A stretch of DNA of 64,000 nucleotides from Bradyrhizobium sp. Arg816 (GTDB lineage: Bacteria > Pseudomonadota > Alphaproteobacteria > Rhizobiales > Xanthobacteraceae). The stretch is from the NCBI RefSeq assembly GCF_029989365.1, contig NZ_JAPRAQ010000010.1, positions 1 to 64,000 on the forward strand. Reading direction: 5' to 3'. Each line of letters starts with the position of its first letter. The stretch's first letter is position 1. The translations under genes were made by a program, and so were the position numbers. The notes beneath the pieces are model-generated. The model was given only the letters and a program-made list of their open reading frames with translations, made no database searches and was not told the origin of the DNA. Positions 25,396 through 34,381 of this stretch are shown piece by piece.

Positions 25396-27954
25396 ATGCC
25401 GGCGGTAGAATTGGACCTTCAGGGATGCATCGGGACGAGCGGCGAATTTCGTGATCCGAGGACGGAGGCGGCGTTCTCCGAGAGTGTCTGGCGGTCGGCG
25501 CGCGCGATGGCGCTGTTGTGCGTTCTGGCCGACACCGTCGCGAGCCTGTCATTCGTGCCGCTCGACGCCATGACGCTGAGCGGCTCGCGGCTTGCGTTCT
25601 TCCTGGAAGTGCGGCTCCTGATCGCGGTTGCCGCGGTCGCCGCCGTCCTGGCCCTGCTGCGGACGGGCGGATATGTGCGCATCGTCGCGATCACCTATGC
25701 GCACCAGTTTGCGTTCTTCACGCTCAACGCGCTGGTCTTCAACCATCCGAGCCTGACCCGTCACGGCGGATTGCTGCTGCCGCTGATCGCGATCGCGCTC
25801 AATCTGTGCCTGCCCGGGCGGTTTCGCTGGGTGGCGCTGATGAGCGCCTATGCGCCGATCGTCAGCCTGTTGTTCTGGGCGATGCTGAGACCCGATCCGG
25901 AGAGCCCGCTCGATCTCACGATCATCGGGCTGGTCGTGGCGGTCGGCTACGTCGTCGGGGCGGTGGCACGCACGCAGTTCAACCGGCTGCGGCGCGAGGA
26001 ATATCTGCGCATCGCGCGCGAGCGGCAGGTCAACCTCGACCTGCGTGAAGCCAAGGATGCGGCGGAAGCGGCCGCGAACGTCAAGGCCGACTTCCTTGCC
26101 GTCATGAGCCACGAGATCCGCACCCCCATGAACGGAATCCTCGGCATGGCGCAGTTGGCGCTCGACGAGCCGCTGCCGCCGTCGCAGCGCAAGCGCCTGT
26201 CGATCATCAAGTCGTCGGCGGAGGGGCTGCTCAACATCCTCGACGACATCCTGGATATCTCCAAACTCGAACGACAGGCCGAAGTCTACGAGCGCGCGCC
26301 GTTCGACCTCCGGCAAAGCCTGCGCGAGATCGTCAATCTGATGACGCCGCGCGCGCACGAAAAGGGACTGACTCTCCAGCTGGAGCTCTCGCCCCTCGTG
26401 CCGCAATGGGTGCTCGGCGATCAGTCGCGCGTCAGGCAGATACTGTTCAACCTGATCGGCAACGCCGTGAAGTTCACGAGCCAGGGCAGTGTCACCGTCG
26501 AGGTTACAGCGACCGGATCGCGGGACGGGGCGCGGATCAGTTTCTGCGTGTCCGACACCGGCATCGGAATCACGCCCGAGCAACGGGCGCATCTGTTCCA
26601 GGCGTTCGGGCAGGCGGACGCGTCGATCCGGCGGCGTTTCGGCGGCACAGGACTTGGACTCGTCATTTGCAAGCGGCTGGTCGACGGCATGCACGGCAAG
26701 ATCGACGTCGAGAGTGCGCCGGGAGAGGGCAGCCGCTTTCGCTTTTGCCTGCCGCTACCGGCGATCGATGAACCGGCCGACGGCGATGCGATCGGCGTGG
26801 CGGCGCCGCCTGTGCGGCCTCTCAATCTGCTGCTCGTCGAGGATCTCCACATCAACGCGATGGTCGCACGCGGGATATTGGATAAGACGGGGCACAGCAT
26901 CGCGCTCGCAAGGTCCGGCGAGCAGGCGCTCGAGCTGGTGCGGAGTGCTCGGTTCGATGCGGTCCTGATGGACATGCAGATGCCCGACGTGGATGGGCTC
27001 GAGGCGACGCGTCGCATCCGCGCCCTGCCGCGTCCGCACAGGCAGGTACCGATCGTTGCTCTCACGGCCAACGTGATGTCGCAGGATGTCGCCGCGTGCC
27101 TTGCCGCGGGCATGGACGGGCATCTGGCGAAGCCGATCGATGTCGCAGCACTGCACACCGCGATCGAGGCGGCGTTGGAGGCCCGGCACTGGCCGGCATC
27201 CGGCCCGAGTGCGTCGCTGAAGGCCGGCGGCGACGTTCTCGTGGTGGGCGATGCGCGCAAGGCGACGCATGGTCCGCTTGGGGATCTTGGATTTCGTGTC
27301 TTTCCGGCGCAGTCGTTCGAGGCTGCCGGCACGATGGTGGCGGCGCGGGAATTCGCGGCGATGGTTGCCGTCTGCCCGCCGCCGGGCTTTCTGGGATCGC
27401 TGCGCGAGCGCGCCGCGGGAGAGGGCATGTTCATCGTCGGCGTTCCCGTCGATGGAGAAGCCGCGTGGCTGTTGGAGGAGGGCGCCGACCTCGTGCTTGA
27501 CGCAACGCTCGCGCCTGACGACATCTCCTGGAAGATCGGGGCCTTCCTCGCCTCGCAGCAGGCGTCCGGATCATTCGCACTCGAAGAGGTTTTCGAACGC
27601 GACCGCATCGACGAATTGCAGGGGCTGTTCGCCACGAGCCTCAAGGAACTGGACCGCGCGCTGGCGCGAGGCGATCTGGCGCCGAAGGATCTTGCCAGCG
27701 TCGCGCATCGCATCAAGGGAAGTGCGGCTAATCTGCGAATGCCGGAACTCGCCGCGCGTGCCGATGACGCGCTGACGGCGGCAAGGGCCGCCGGAGCGAG
27801 CCGCGGCGGTCTCGACGAGGCGATCCAGGCGCTGCGCCGGCAGATCGCCGTTGTCCTGAGGGAATTGGATGCCGCCGGGCAGAGCAGGCCGGTGCCTGCC
27901 TCCACCAACACCGAGCTTGAAGGGGCCGATGTCGACGATCGTACTCGTGGTTGA
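25396..27954 (+). CDS. Hybrid sensor histidine kinase with receiver, pseudo-receiver and HPt domains
   Basis: About 852 aa. Order: N-terminal membrane region with about six hydrophobic helices (residues 40-195) and little periplasmic loop, coiled linker, HisKA (phospho-acceptor H239 in SHEIRTPMNG), ATPase domain (NLIGNAVKFT, DTGIGI, GGTGLGLVICKRLVDGM), receiver with D526 (AVLMDMQMPDVDG), a second receiver-like segment starting DVLVVGDARK that lacks an evident acceptor Asp, and a C-terminal HPt with H771 (AHRIKGSAANL). This is an ArcB/TorS-type phosphorelay. The ATG at 25396 is preferred to the TTG at 25387. The gene overlaps the response regulator start by 26 bases. Confidence 0.9.
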   Translation: MPAVELDLQGCIGTSGEFRDPRTEAAFSESVWRSARAMALLCVLADTVASLSFVPLDAMTLSGSRLAFFLEVRLLIAVAAVAAVLALLRTGGYVRIVAITYAHQFAFFTLNALVFNHPSLTRHGGLLLPLIAIALNLCLPGRFRWVALMSAYAPIVSLLFWAMLRPDPESPLDLTIIGLVVAVGYVVGAVARTQFNRLRREEYLRIARERQVNLDLREAKDAAEAAANVKADFLAVMSHEIRTPMNGILGMAQLALDEPLPPSQRKRLSIIKSSAEGLLNILDDILDISKLERQAEVYERAPFDLRQSLREIVNLMTPRAHEKGLTLQLELSPLVPQWVLGDQSRVRQILFNLIGNAVKFTSQGSVTVEVTATGSRDGARISFCVSDTGIGITPEQRAHLFQAFGQADASIRRRFGGTGLGLVICKRLVDGMHGKIDVESAPGEGSRFRFCLPLPAIDEPADGDAIGVAAPPVRPLNLLLVEDLHINAMVARGILDKTGHSIALARSGEQALELVRSARFDAVLMDMQMPDVDGLEATRRIRALPRPHRQVPIVALTANVMSQDVAACLAAGMDGHLAKPIDVAALHTAIEAALEARHWPASGPSASLKAGGDVLVVGDARKATHGPLGDLGFRVFPAQSFEAAGTMVAAREFAAMVAVCPPPGFLGSLRERAAGEGMFIVGVPVDGEAAWLLEEGADLVLDATLAPDDISWKIGAFLASQQASGSFALEEVFERDRIDELQGLFATSLKELDRALARGDLAPKDLASVAHRIKGSAANLRMPELAARADDALTAARAAGASRGGLDEAIQALRRQIAVVLRELDAAGQSRPVPASTNTELEGADVDDRTRG

Positions 27955-28606
27955 GGACGCGCCGGAGATCCGGCTGATGCTGACCTCGTTCCTCCGGGAG
28001 GAAGGCATGGTCGCGCATGGCATGGCGACCGGCGACGAGTTGCGCGCGGGGCTCGCTGCGCTCAGGCCCGACATCGTCCTGCTCGACATCAACCTGCCTG
28101 ACGCCGACGGCATTGCCCTCGCGCGCGAATTGCGGCTCGGTGAGCAATGCGGGCTTATCTTCGTCACCAGCCGGGATTCCGATGACGACGTTCTCTCGGG
28201 GCTGGAGGCGGGGGGCGACGACTATATCTCCAAGCCGATCAACCTGCGCACGCTGCTGGCCCGCATCCGCAGCGTCCTGCGCCGGACCAAGGAATCGGTC
28301 GTCACGTTCGACGGTTGGATTCTCGACCCGGTCCGGCGCGAACTGTTTCGTCCCGACGGCAGCTTGGTCCAGCTGACGTCGGGCGAATTCAACATCCTCG
28401 CCGCCCTTGCCTCGCAGATGACGCGGCCGCTCAGCCGCGATTTCCTGCTCGACGTCATCTCCAATCGCGACCCCCGCGAGATCAGCGAGCACACGGTCGA
28501 CAATCTGATCGTGCGGCTGCGGCGCAAGATGCAGTATGACGGAACGGCGGCGCCGATCGCAACGGTGCGCGGCGTCGGCTATGCGCTGATGCCGGTGCAG
28601 TCCTGA
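27929..28606 (+). CDS. OmpR-family response regulator
   Basis: 225 aa from the ATG at 27929 (MSTIVLVVEDAPEIR). Receiver with acceptor D53 in VLLDINLPDADG and a lysine in YISKPI; C-terminal winged helix with QLTSGEFNILAALA, EHTVDNLIVRLRRKM and RGVGYALMP. It overlaps the kinase gene, so the two are co-translated and it is the expected output of that phosphorelay. The nearest candidate targets are the divergent autotransporters (shared inverted repeats) and possibly the downstream glycosidase gene. Confidence 0.92.
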   Translation: MSTIVLVVEDAPEIRLMLTSFLREEGMVAHGMATGDELRAGLAALRPDIVLLDINLPDADGIALARELRLGEQCGLIFVTSRDSDDDVLSGLEAGGDDYISKPINLRTLLARIRSVLRRTKESVVTFDGWILDPVRRELFRPDGSLVQLTSGEFNILAALASQMTRPLSRDFLLDVISNRDPREISEHTVDNLIVRLRRKMQYDGTAAPIATVRGVGYALMPVQS

Positions 28607-28666
28607 TGTCTCACCTCAGCCGCTGATCCCGCACGTCCTGCGCGTCTTCCGTGGACTTCGCGCGAA

Positions 28667-28706
28667 GATAACATAACAGTCACGTTGATAACATCTTGGG
28701 ATGTTA
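28667..28706 (+). promoter_or_regulatory. Repeated GATAACAT boxes upstream of the glycosidase gene
   Basis: GATAACAT occurs at 28667-28674 and again at 28687-28694, exactly 20 bases apart. The second copy forms a perfect inverted repeat TAACATC-TTGG-GATGTTA (28689-28706). Regular two-turn spacing suggests binding of a dimeric regulator, which could be the OmpR-type protein encoded just upstream. The ATG at 28701 lies inside this element, so the next ATG at 28743 is preferred as the gene start. Confidence 0.5.
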
Positions 28707-28742
28707 ATAACCGCGCCGGCAATTCAAGCGGGTGGGGTCAAT

Positions 28743-30626
28743 ATGCAGTGCCTTTCTGATCGTCGGCGTTTCCATGCTTGGAAGCGCGCCATGCTCTCGG
28801 CTTCGGCTTTCTTCCTGACGTCTTGCGCAACAATCCTCGATTTTGCGACGCCCTCGTTTGCATCTGCATCGATTGTCGTGGACACCCAGGTGCCGTTCAA
28901 CGAGGGCATCAGTGGCAACGACGATCTCGGCGACCTCAAGCGAATCTACCAGAGCGCGAATAGCCCGGCCGAACAGGCGCTCGATCAGTTCAACCAGATC
29001 ATCACCGATACCGGGATGAAGCGGACGCGCCTGCTGCTCAGCGATGTCTACTGCGATGTCGATCAGACTGGCGATGTATTCGGCTACACCATGGACGGCG
29101 TTTTCCATCCGGGCGACTGCCAGCCTTTGGCCTGGCATCTTGAGTGGGCCCTGGGTCGCGGGCTGTCGCCTCACGTGGCGGTCGCGGCCTTCATGCCGCC
29201 GCGCCTAGTGCAATACGGACCTGGCGAGAGTTGGAATCGGAACGGGCCGGCTCCGGCACTTTTCCAGAAATACGCCAACGCTCTCGTGCGCTATATCGCG
29301 AAGAAATCGTTCGACGGCGGGGCGTCATCCGTCATCTTCGAGGTCAGCAACGAGGCTGATATCGCCGATTCAGCCCCGGAGAACTGGAGTGACACCAATC
29401 CATCCGCCTACAGGCTCAAGCCATTGGGTCCATGGGGTCGCTGGCTGTGGTGGACGGACCCGGCCAAGTACGTCCTCAAGCAGTGGACCCCGCTGCAGAC
29501 CCACATGATGTCCAATGCCGAAGATCCGACCTTGTCGTACCCCTACGGGGGCGATGCGCGCCGTCTGCCCAGGCAGCTCTTGCCGGTTCAGAAGATTTTC
29601 TCGCAGGCGATTGACACGGTCAGGGCCGAACTCGCCAGCAACAACAGCTATTCCGGCAAGACGCTCGAAATGGCCGGGCCGGCCCTGGTCGGACTGAGCA
29701 TCAACTATTATCCGGCGGAGAATCTTCCGACGCTGGAGGAAGTATTCCTCGACCAGACCTTCAATCCGCTGGCAGATACTTACTTGGCAAAATTCAACGC
29801 GCGGCTCGATCGCTTCTCGTTCCACTATTACGGCTCGACAGACGGCACCGGCGGTTTCGCGTTCTTCGACAACCTGGTCGACAAGGCCAAGGCCAAGCTG
29901 GAGGCCTTGAAGATGAACAATGCCAACATGCCCGATGTGAAGCTGTTCCTGTCGGAATGGGGCCCTACGGCCTTTGAGGCGACTGACGTCAATTATTCGC
30001 ACAAGGGGGCAGCCTGGACGGCGGCGTTCCTGCCCGAAGCAGTGAAAAAGAAGATATCGATGGGGTCGTACCTCATTATCGGCGACGGCCAGGGGGATCC
30101 GAACATCACACCTGCCCTCGGCTAGGCCAGCCTGCTGCACAAGGTGCCGCACGGCGACAACCCGGCCGACTACTACCCGAAGCCGGTCGCGAACCTCTTC
30201 AAGATGTACAACAAGATGTCCGGCCAGCGCGTGCAGGCCGCTCTCACCAGCGGGGCGGGCTCCCACCTCAACGCGTTCGCGACCTGGGATGGCGCTAACT
30301 CGACCGCGAACATCATGGTCTACAACTATGATCCGACACGTGTCTTCGGCAACAACATTTCGACCGAGACGCCGGAGGGGATTTCGCTTGAGGTCGACAA
30401 CCTGCCGTTCAGCGATGGCTCGACCGTGACGATTGAGCGCTACCTGATCGATGCGAATACCAGCAACCTGGCGAAGTTCTATTCCGATCCGACCCACCCC
30501 GATCCCAACCTGCAGAGGATATTGCTGCAGCGAACGATCAATAGCGGAAAGCTCGTCCTGACGGGCGACGCCCTCGGGCTGGGTGTCGTGCTCTACCGCA
30601 TATTGCCGCCGACGGTGGTTCCCTAA
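28743..30626 (+). pseudogene. Exported clan GH-A glycoside hydrolase-like gene interrupted by an in-frame TAG
   Basis: One reading frame of 628 codons including the terminal stop, with a single internal TAG at 30123-30125. The first part (460 aa) has a signal or lipoprotein leader (AMLSASAFFLTSC or cleavage near FASA), then a TIM-barrel-like region with VIFEVSNEADI (acid/base E204) and KLFLSEWGPTAFE (nucleophile E405), as in GH39-like enzymes. After the TAG the same frame continues ASLLHKVPHGDNP... to a natural TAA, forming a beta-rich C-terminal domain. Both catalytic residues lie before the stop, so a truncated product might fold partly. A TGG-to-TAG change, readthrough or a sequencing error would all explain it. 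The start at 28743 has GGGTGGGG upstream. Confidence 0.75.
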
Positions 30627-30627
30627 A

Positions 30628-31569
30628 TTAGTTGAACGCAAACCAGACCTTGGCGACGAATGTCGCGCCACACCAGTTCGAGACCAGGCCGTCCGGGTTG
30701 GTGATCGGATTGGCGCGGCCGCCCGGCCGCGCATTTGGATCGCCCGTAAAGACGAAGCAGTTTTCCTTCGACAGATTGGTGTCGTAGTAGCGCAGATCGA
30801 GGTTGAGCGCCTTGTGCGTGAACGTCACGCCGGCCTGCCAGTTGAGATAGGCAGGCAGCGGGAAGCCGCCGAGTTGCGAGGTCTGGTTGCCAAACCAGGA
30901 ATAGCCGGCGGCGGTGGTGAACGACACGGTCAGGTTCTGCGGCAGAAACCGCTCCGGCACGTCGAAGCCGACTCCGGCCGCCACATATTGGCTCCAGGCG
31001 CCGGTGTTCGAGACGTTCGGAGAGTAGGCGTAACCGCCGGCGACGCGGACCTGATCGCCGATGCGTCGATCCCCGCGGACAACGATCTCCCAATAATTGA
31101 TGCCGTTGGTCTCGCCAGGAAGTCTTTCACCGGGATAGGCGAAATAGGTCGCCCCAAGATCAAAATCGATCGTGGCAATCTGCGGGCGCATGCCGGCGGC
31201 AAAGGTGAGTTCGGCGGCCGGTTGGGTCGGCAGCTTGACGGTGGCGACCGTTGTGCCGGCGTAGAGCGGGCCCCATCTCGTCTCGAAGGCGGCGCCGGCC
31301 GCGGGTCCATGATCGGACAGCGTGGTCCCGCGGTAGATGTAGTCGGATGCAAGCCCCGCGCGAGCGCTGAATTCGAGCTTGTCGGCAGGCGTTGCCTGGG
31401 TGGTGTCGGCCGCCGACCAACCGCGGTTGCCGAGACCGAGCGCCCCAGCCGAGGATTGGGCCAGCGCCAAACCGCCGGTCATGGGTGCAAGCCACAATCC
31501 GGCCAGCGCGGCAAATGAGGCACCGCTTGCAACCGGAAACGATGTTTCGTGTCGCCGCAAGTCGATCAT
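30628..31569 (-). CDS. TorF/TIGR02001-like outer-membrane protein
   Basis: 313 aa from the ATG at 31569. Signal peptide (SGASFAALAGLWLAPMTGGLALA), then beta-barrel-type alternation with GLASDYIYRGTTLSDHGPA, the hallmark SDY-[IR]-[YF]-RG block of the TIGR02001/TorF putative porins, and repeated aromatic-ended strands. Its ATG overlaps the TGA of the upstream membrane-protein gene (ATGA), so they form an operon. It converges with the glycosidase gene, one base apart. The transported solute is unknown. Confidence 0.7.
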   Translation of the reverse strand: MIDLRRHETSFPVASGASFAALAGLWLAPMTGGLALAQSSAGALGLGNRGWSAADTTQATPADKLEFSARAGLASDYIYRGTTLSDHGPAAGAAFETRWGPLYAGTTVATVKLPTQPAAELTFAAGMRPQIATIDFDLGATYFAYPGERLPGETNGINYWEIVVRGDRRIGDQVRVAGGYAYSPNVSNTGAWSQYVAAGVGFDVPERFLPQNLTVSFTTAAGYSWFGNQTSQLGGFPLPAYLNWQAGVTFTHKALNLDLRYYDTNLSKENCFVFTGDPNARPGGRANPITNPDGLVSNWCGATFVAKVWFAFN

Positions 31570-32234
31570 CCTCCCAGAGCGACTGCGATGCCAACCAGCG
31601 TACTCCCGACAGCCACCATCGCAAGTCCCGCCGCCCAGGGCCGCAGCCCGCTGTGAACCCCGAACACGTAACCGCAGCCGAACAGCATCACGATGGCGAC
31701 GGCATAGGAGACGCGCAGCGCCAGCCTGGCGTCGCTCAGGAACAGGAACGGCAGCACCACCGGGAAGGTGGACAGGAAGCTCAGCAGGCAAAGGCCGAGC
31801 GCTCCGATCCAGTCGCGCTTCGTCAGCCCTGGACCGGGAGCCGGCTCAGGCAATTGTTGCAACCGTTGCCGCATCGATTCCAATTGCTCTACGGGCAGCA
31901 TCACCGACAATTCCGGCGGCAGTGCGTCGGCAATGACGCGGCGCGCTGCTTCGGGATCCGGTGCCTTCCGTATCGCGCGGAGGGTCAGAACCTTGTTTCC
32001 CCGGTCATTGATGCGCGCCAGCAGATAAAGACCGCCGTCAACGATGCCCCATGCGAGATTGCAGCCGAGTGCGCCGATCAGCATTGTTTGAATATTGATA
32101 TTGGTCCCGGTCGCGACACCAAGCGAGCAGATGAAGGTAAGGGCCATGATCAGCCCGAACAAAGTCTCCGAGATCCGTTCCATCGGATCAAGTATGCTCC
32201 CGAAGCGAGTATTGCGTCCCAATAAGGCGCCCAT
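31566..32234 (-). CDS. Multi-pass membrane protein, possibly VIT/CCC1-like
   Basis: 222 aa with about five hydrophobic helices: two near the N-terminus (ISETLFGLIMALTFICSLG, MLIGALGCNLAWGIVDGGLY), a soluble helical stretch at residues 85-140 (EAARRVIADALPPELS), then three near the C-terminus. The layout and the NxAWGIVDG segment recall VIT1/CCC1-type metal transporters, but the match is partial and the call is tentative. A later start (MERISETLFG, residue 18) is possible. It is coupled to the TorF-like gene. Confidence 0.55.
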   Translation of the reverse strand: MGALLGRNTRFGSILDPMERISETLFGLIMALTFICSLGVATGTNINIQTMLIGALGCNLAWGIVDGGLYLLARINDRGNKVLTLRAIRKAPDPEAARRVIADALPPELSVMLPVEQLESMRQRLQQLPEPAPGPGLTKRDWIGALGLCLLSFLSTFPVVLPFLFLSDARLALRVSYAVAIVMLFGCGYVFGVHSGLRPWAAGLAMVAVGSTLVGIAVALGG

Positions 32235-32422
32235 GGCTTGGTCTTCGATCGCCGTTTGCAGGTGTCATCGAGGCTCACGTCCGGCTGTCGTCCGTTGAGC
32301 TAAGTCAAAGGCCTGGGCATGAGTGGACTGGGCCGGCCGGGCGCCGCCCGTGCCCGCCAGTCCATCGAGGACGATTTTACGACGTCGGGTTCTGACCGAC
32401 GTCGCTCGGGCCTGATAGCGCT

Positions 32423-33913
32423 TTAGCCCAGCCGCTGGTCCCGCACGTCCTGCGTATCCTCCGTCGCCGTCTTGACGGCGGCGGTCGCCGCGCTCTTTGC
32501 GGCACCCTTGCGGCTGGCGATCTCCACCGCCTTGCGGCCGGAGATCTCGTGACCGGCGTCGGCGGGCATCTGCCAGAAGAACCAGCTCGACGCCGCCGAG
32601 GTCAGCGCGATCACGACGAAGGCCGGCGCGAACACGGTGGCGTCGATCTCGCTGACATGGTTGAACCACATCGTCGTTTCCACGCAGGCCGCGCCGACCG
32701 CGACGCCGGCGGAGACCGCGAGCTGCTGGTTGACGCTGACCAGCGTGGTGGCGCGGCTCATCTGCGCGGTCTCGACGTCGGCATAGGCCACCGTGTTGAT
32801 CGCGGTGAACTCCAGCGAGCGGAAGAAGCCGCCGACCACCAGGATCACCATGATGATGAGCAGCGGCGTCGTCACCGTGAACAGCGCGCAGACGCCGAGG
32901 AAGAACGCGCTGACGATCGCGTTCACCGTCATCAGATTGCGGAAGCCGAAGGTGCGGATGATGCGCGCGGCCAGCGTCTTCATGCCCATGGCGCCAAGCG
33001 AGGAGCCGAAGGTGACGAGGCCGGAATGGAACGGCGACAGCCCGAACCCGATCTGCATCAGCAGCGGAAGCAGGAACGGTAGCGCGCCGATGCCGAGCCG
33101 GAACATGAAGCCGCCGAAAACGGCCGCGCGCAGCGTCGGCAGCTTCAGGAGCGAAAAATCCAGCACCGGCGAACCCGTCCGCCGCGCGTGCAGGACATAC
33201 AATGTCATCGAGATCGCTCCGCCCACGACCAGGGCCGCGACCGTGCTCCAGGGCAGAAGGTTGAGCCCGGCGACGGACAGACCGAACGCGATGCCGGCGA
33301 GGCCGACGCCCGCGAGCAGCATGCCGTAGAGATCGAACGGCTCCCGCGTCTCGCTCTTGATGGGATCGATGAAGCGCAAGGCCATGAAGATGCCGAGCAG
33401 CCCGATCGGAATGTTGATCAGGAAGATCCAGTGCCATGACGCATAGGTCGTGATGAAGCCGCCGAGCGGCGGGCCGATCACGGGACCGATGAGGGCAGGG
33501 ACCGTCACCCATGCCATGGCGTTGACCAGCGCGCTCTTGTCGACCGAGCGCAGCAACACCAGGCGTCCGACCGGCGTCATCATCGCCCCGCCCATGCCCT
33601 GAAGGATGCGCGCGAATACGAAATCGGTGACGGAGGTCGAGAGTGCGCAGCCGATCGAGCCGACCATGAACACGCCGACCGCGATCGCGAACACCATGCG
33701 CGCGCCGAAACGGTCCGCGGTCCAGCCGCTCGCCGGGATGAACACCGCGAGCGACAGCAGGTAGGAGGTGATGGCAAGCTTGAGCGTCAGCGGGCTCGTG
33801 CCGATGTCGGCCGCGATCGCCGGCAGCGAGGTGGCGATCACCGTCGAATCCATGTTCTCCATGAAGAGAGCGGTGGCCACGATCAGCGGGATGACGCGTT
33901 GCTTGTCGACCAT
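32423..33913 (-). CDS. MFS multidrug exporter, DHA2 family
   Basis: 496 aa from the ATG at 33913 (MVDKQRVIPLIVATALFMEN). The N-terminal FMENMDSTVIATSLPAIA and SGWTADRFGARMVF are hallmarks of 14-helix DHA2 (EmrB/QacA) drug:proton antiporters, with RILQGMGGAMMTPVGRLVLLR in helix 4-5. The length fits 14 membrane helices. No EmrA-type adaptor is adjacent. A longer start at 33994 lacks family similarity. The 188-base gap downstream holds nothing recognisable. Confidence 0.9.
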   Translation of the reverse strand: MVDKQRVIPLIVATALFMENMDSTVIATSLPAIAADIGTSPLTLKLAITSYLLSLAVFIPASGWTADRFGARMVFAIAVGVFMVGSIGCALSTSVTDFVFARILQGMGGAMMTPVGRLVLLRSVDKSALVNAMAWVTVPALIGPVIGPPLGGFITTYASWHWIFLINIPIGLLGIFMALRFIDPIKSETREPFDLYGMLLAGVGLAGIAFGLSVAGLNLLPWSTVAALVVGGAISMTLYVLHARRTGSPVLDFSLLKLPTLRAAVFGGFMFRLGIGALPFLLPLLMQIGFGLSPFHSGLVTFGSSLGAMGMKTLAARIIRTFGFRNLMTVNAIVSAFFLGVCALFTVTTPLLIIMVILVVGGFFRSLEFTAINTVAYADVETAQMSRATTLVSVNQQLAVSAGVAVGAACVETTMWFNHVSEIDATVFAPAFVVIALTSAASSWFFWQMPADAGHEISGRKAVEIASRKGAAKSAATAAVKTATEDTQDVRDQRLG

Positions 33914-34055
33914 GACGGATTGGTAATGAAAATCAGAAGGAAAGGTGGACTTGCGGCTTATCACTGCCGCTCCGCCCGGACCATTGCGGATCAACGCATA
34001 GCACCTAAATCCTGCGTAACAACGGTGTGACCCTCGACGGCGGGTGCACGCGCTC

Positions 34056-34166
34056 CCTCGTCATTCCCCGGCGCGCCCCTTCGCGAGCCCGGATTCCATC
34101 GGGCCCCAGACCGTTTGCGGGATGGATTCCGGGCTCGCGACTTCGTCGCGCCGGGGGATGACGAGG
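34056..34166. repeat. Palindromic intergenic repeat, family 5
   Basis: Left arm CTCGTCATTCCCCGGCGCG and GCGAGCCCGGATTCCATC; right arm GATGGATTCCGGGCTCGCGA and CGCGCCGGGGGATGACGAG. It lies upstream of guaB, between it and the divergent exporter gene. A 215-base stretch follows before guaB with no recognised gene. Confidence 0.8.
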
Positions 34167-34381
34167 GTGGCCGCCGCCCGGCCATCCACGCCGAATTTAC
34201 TTAAAAAGCCTGTGCATGGCTGGCCAGCGGTCCGATTTGCTTTGATTCGTCGCGTGGCCGTGCTATCGACCCGCGTCAACCCCACCGATGGGCTCCGATT
34301 CTCCGGCGATGCCGCAAGGTACGCCGAGGGCGGCGCTCATCCATAGCTATTTGCGGCAGGGCCGCAGGAAGGAGTTGGCAG

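Noticed and set aside
24314..25552. A 412-aa minus-strand frame spanning the second autotransporter start and the divergent promoter
   Set aside because: It overlaps a gene with signal peptide and barrel, and the arginine-rich translation has no similarity to anything.
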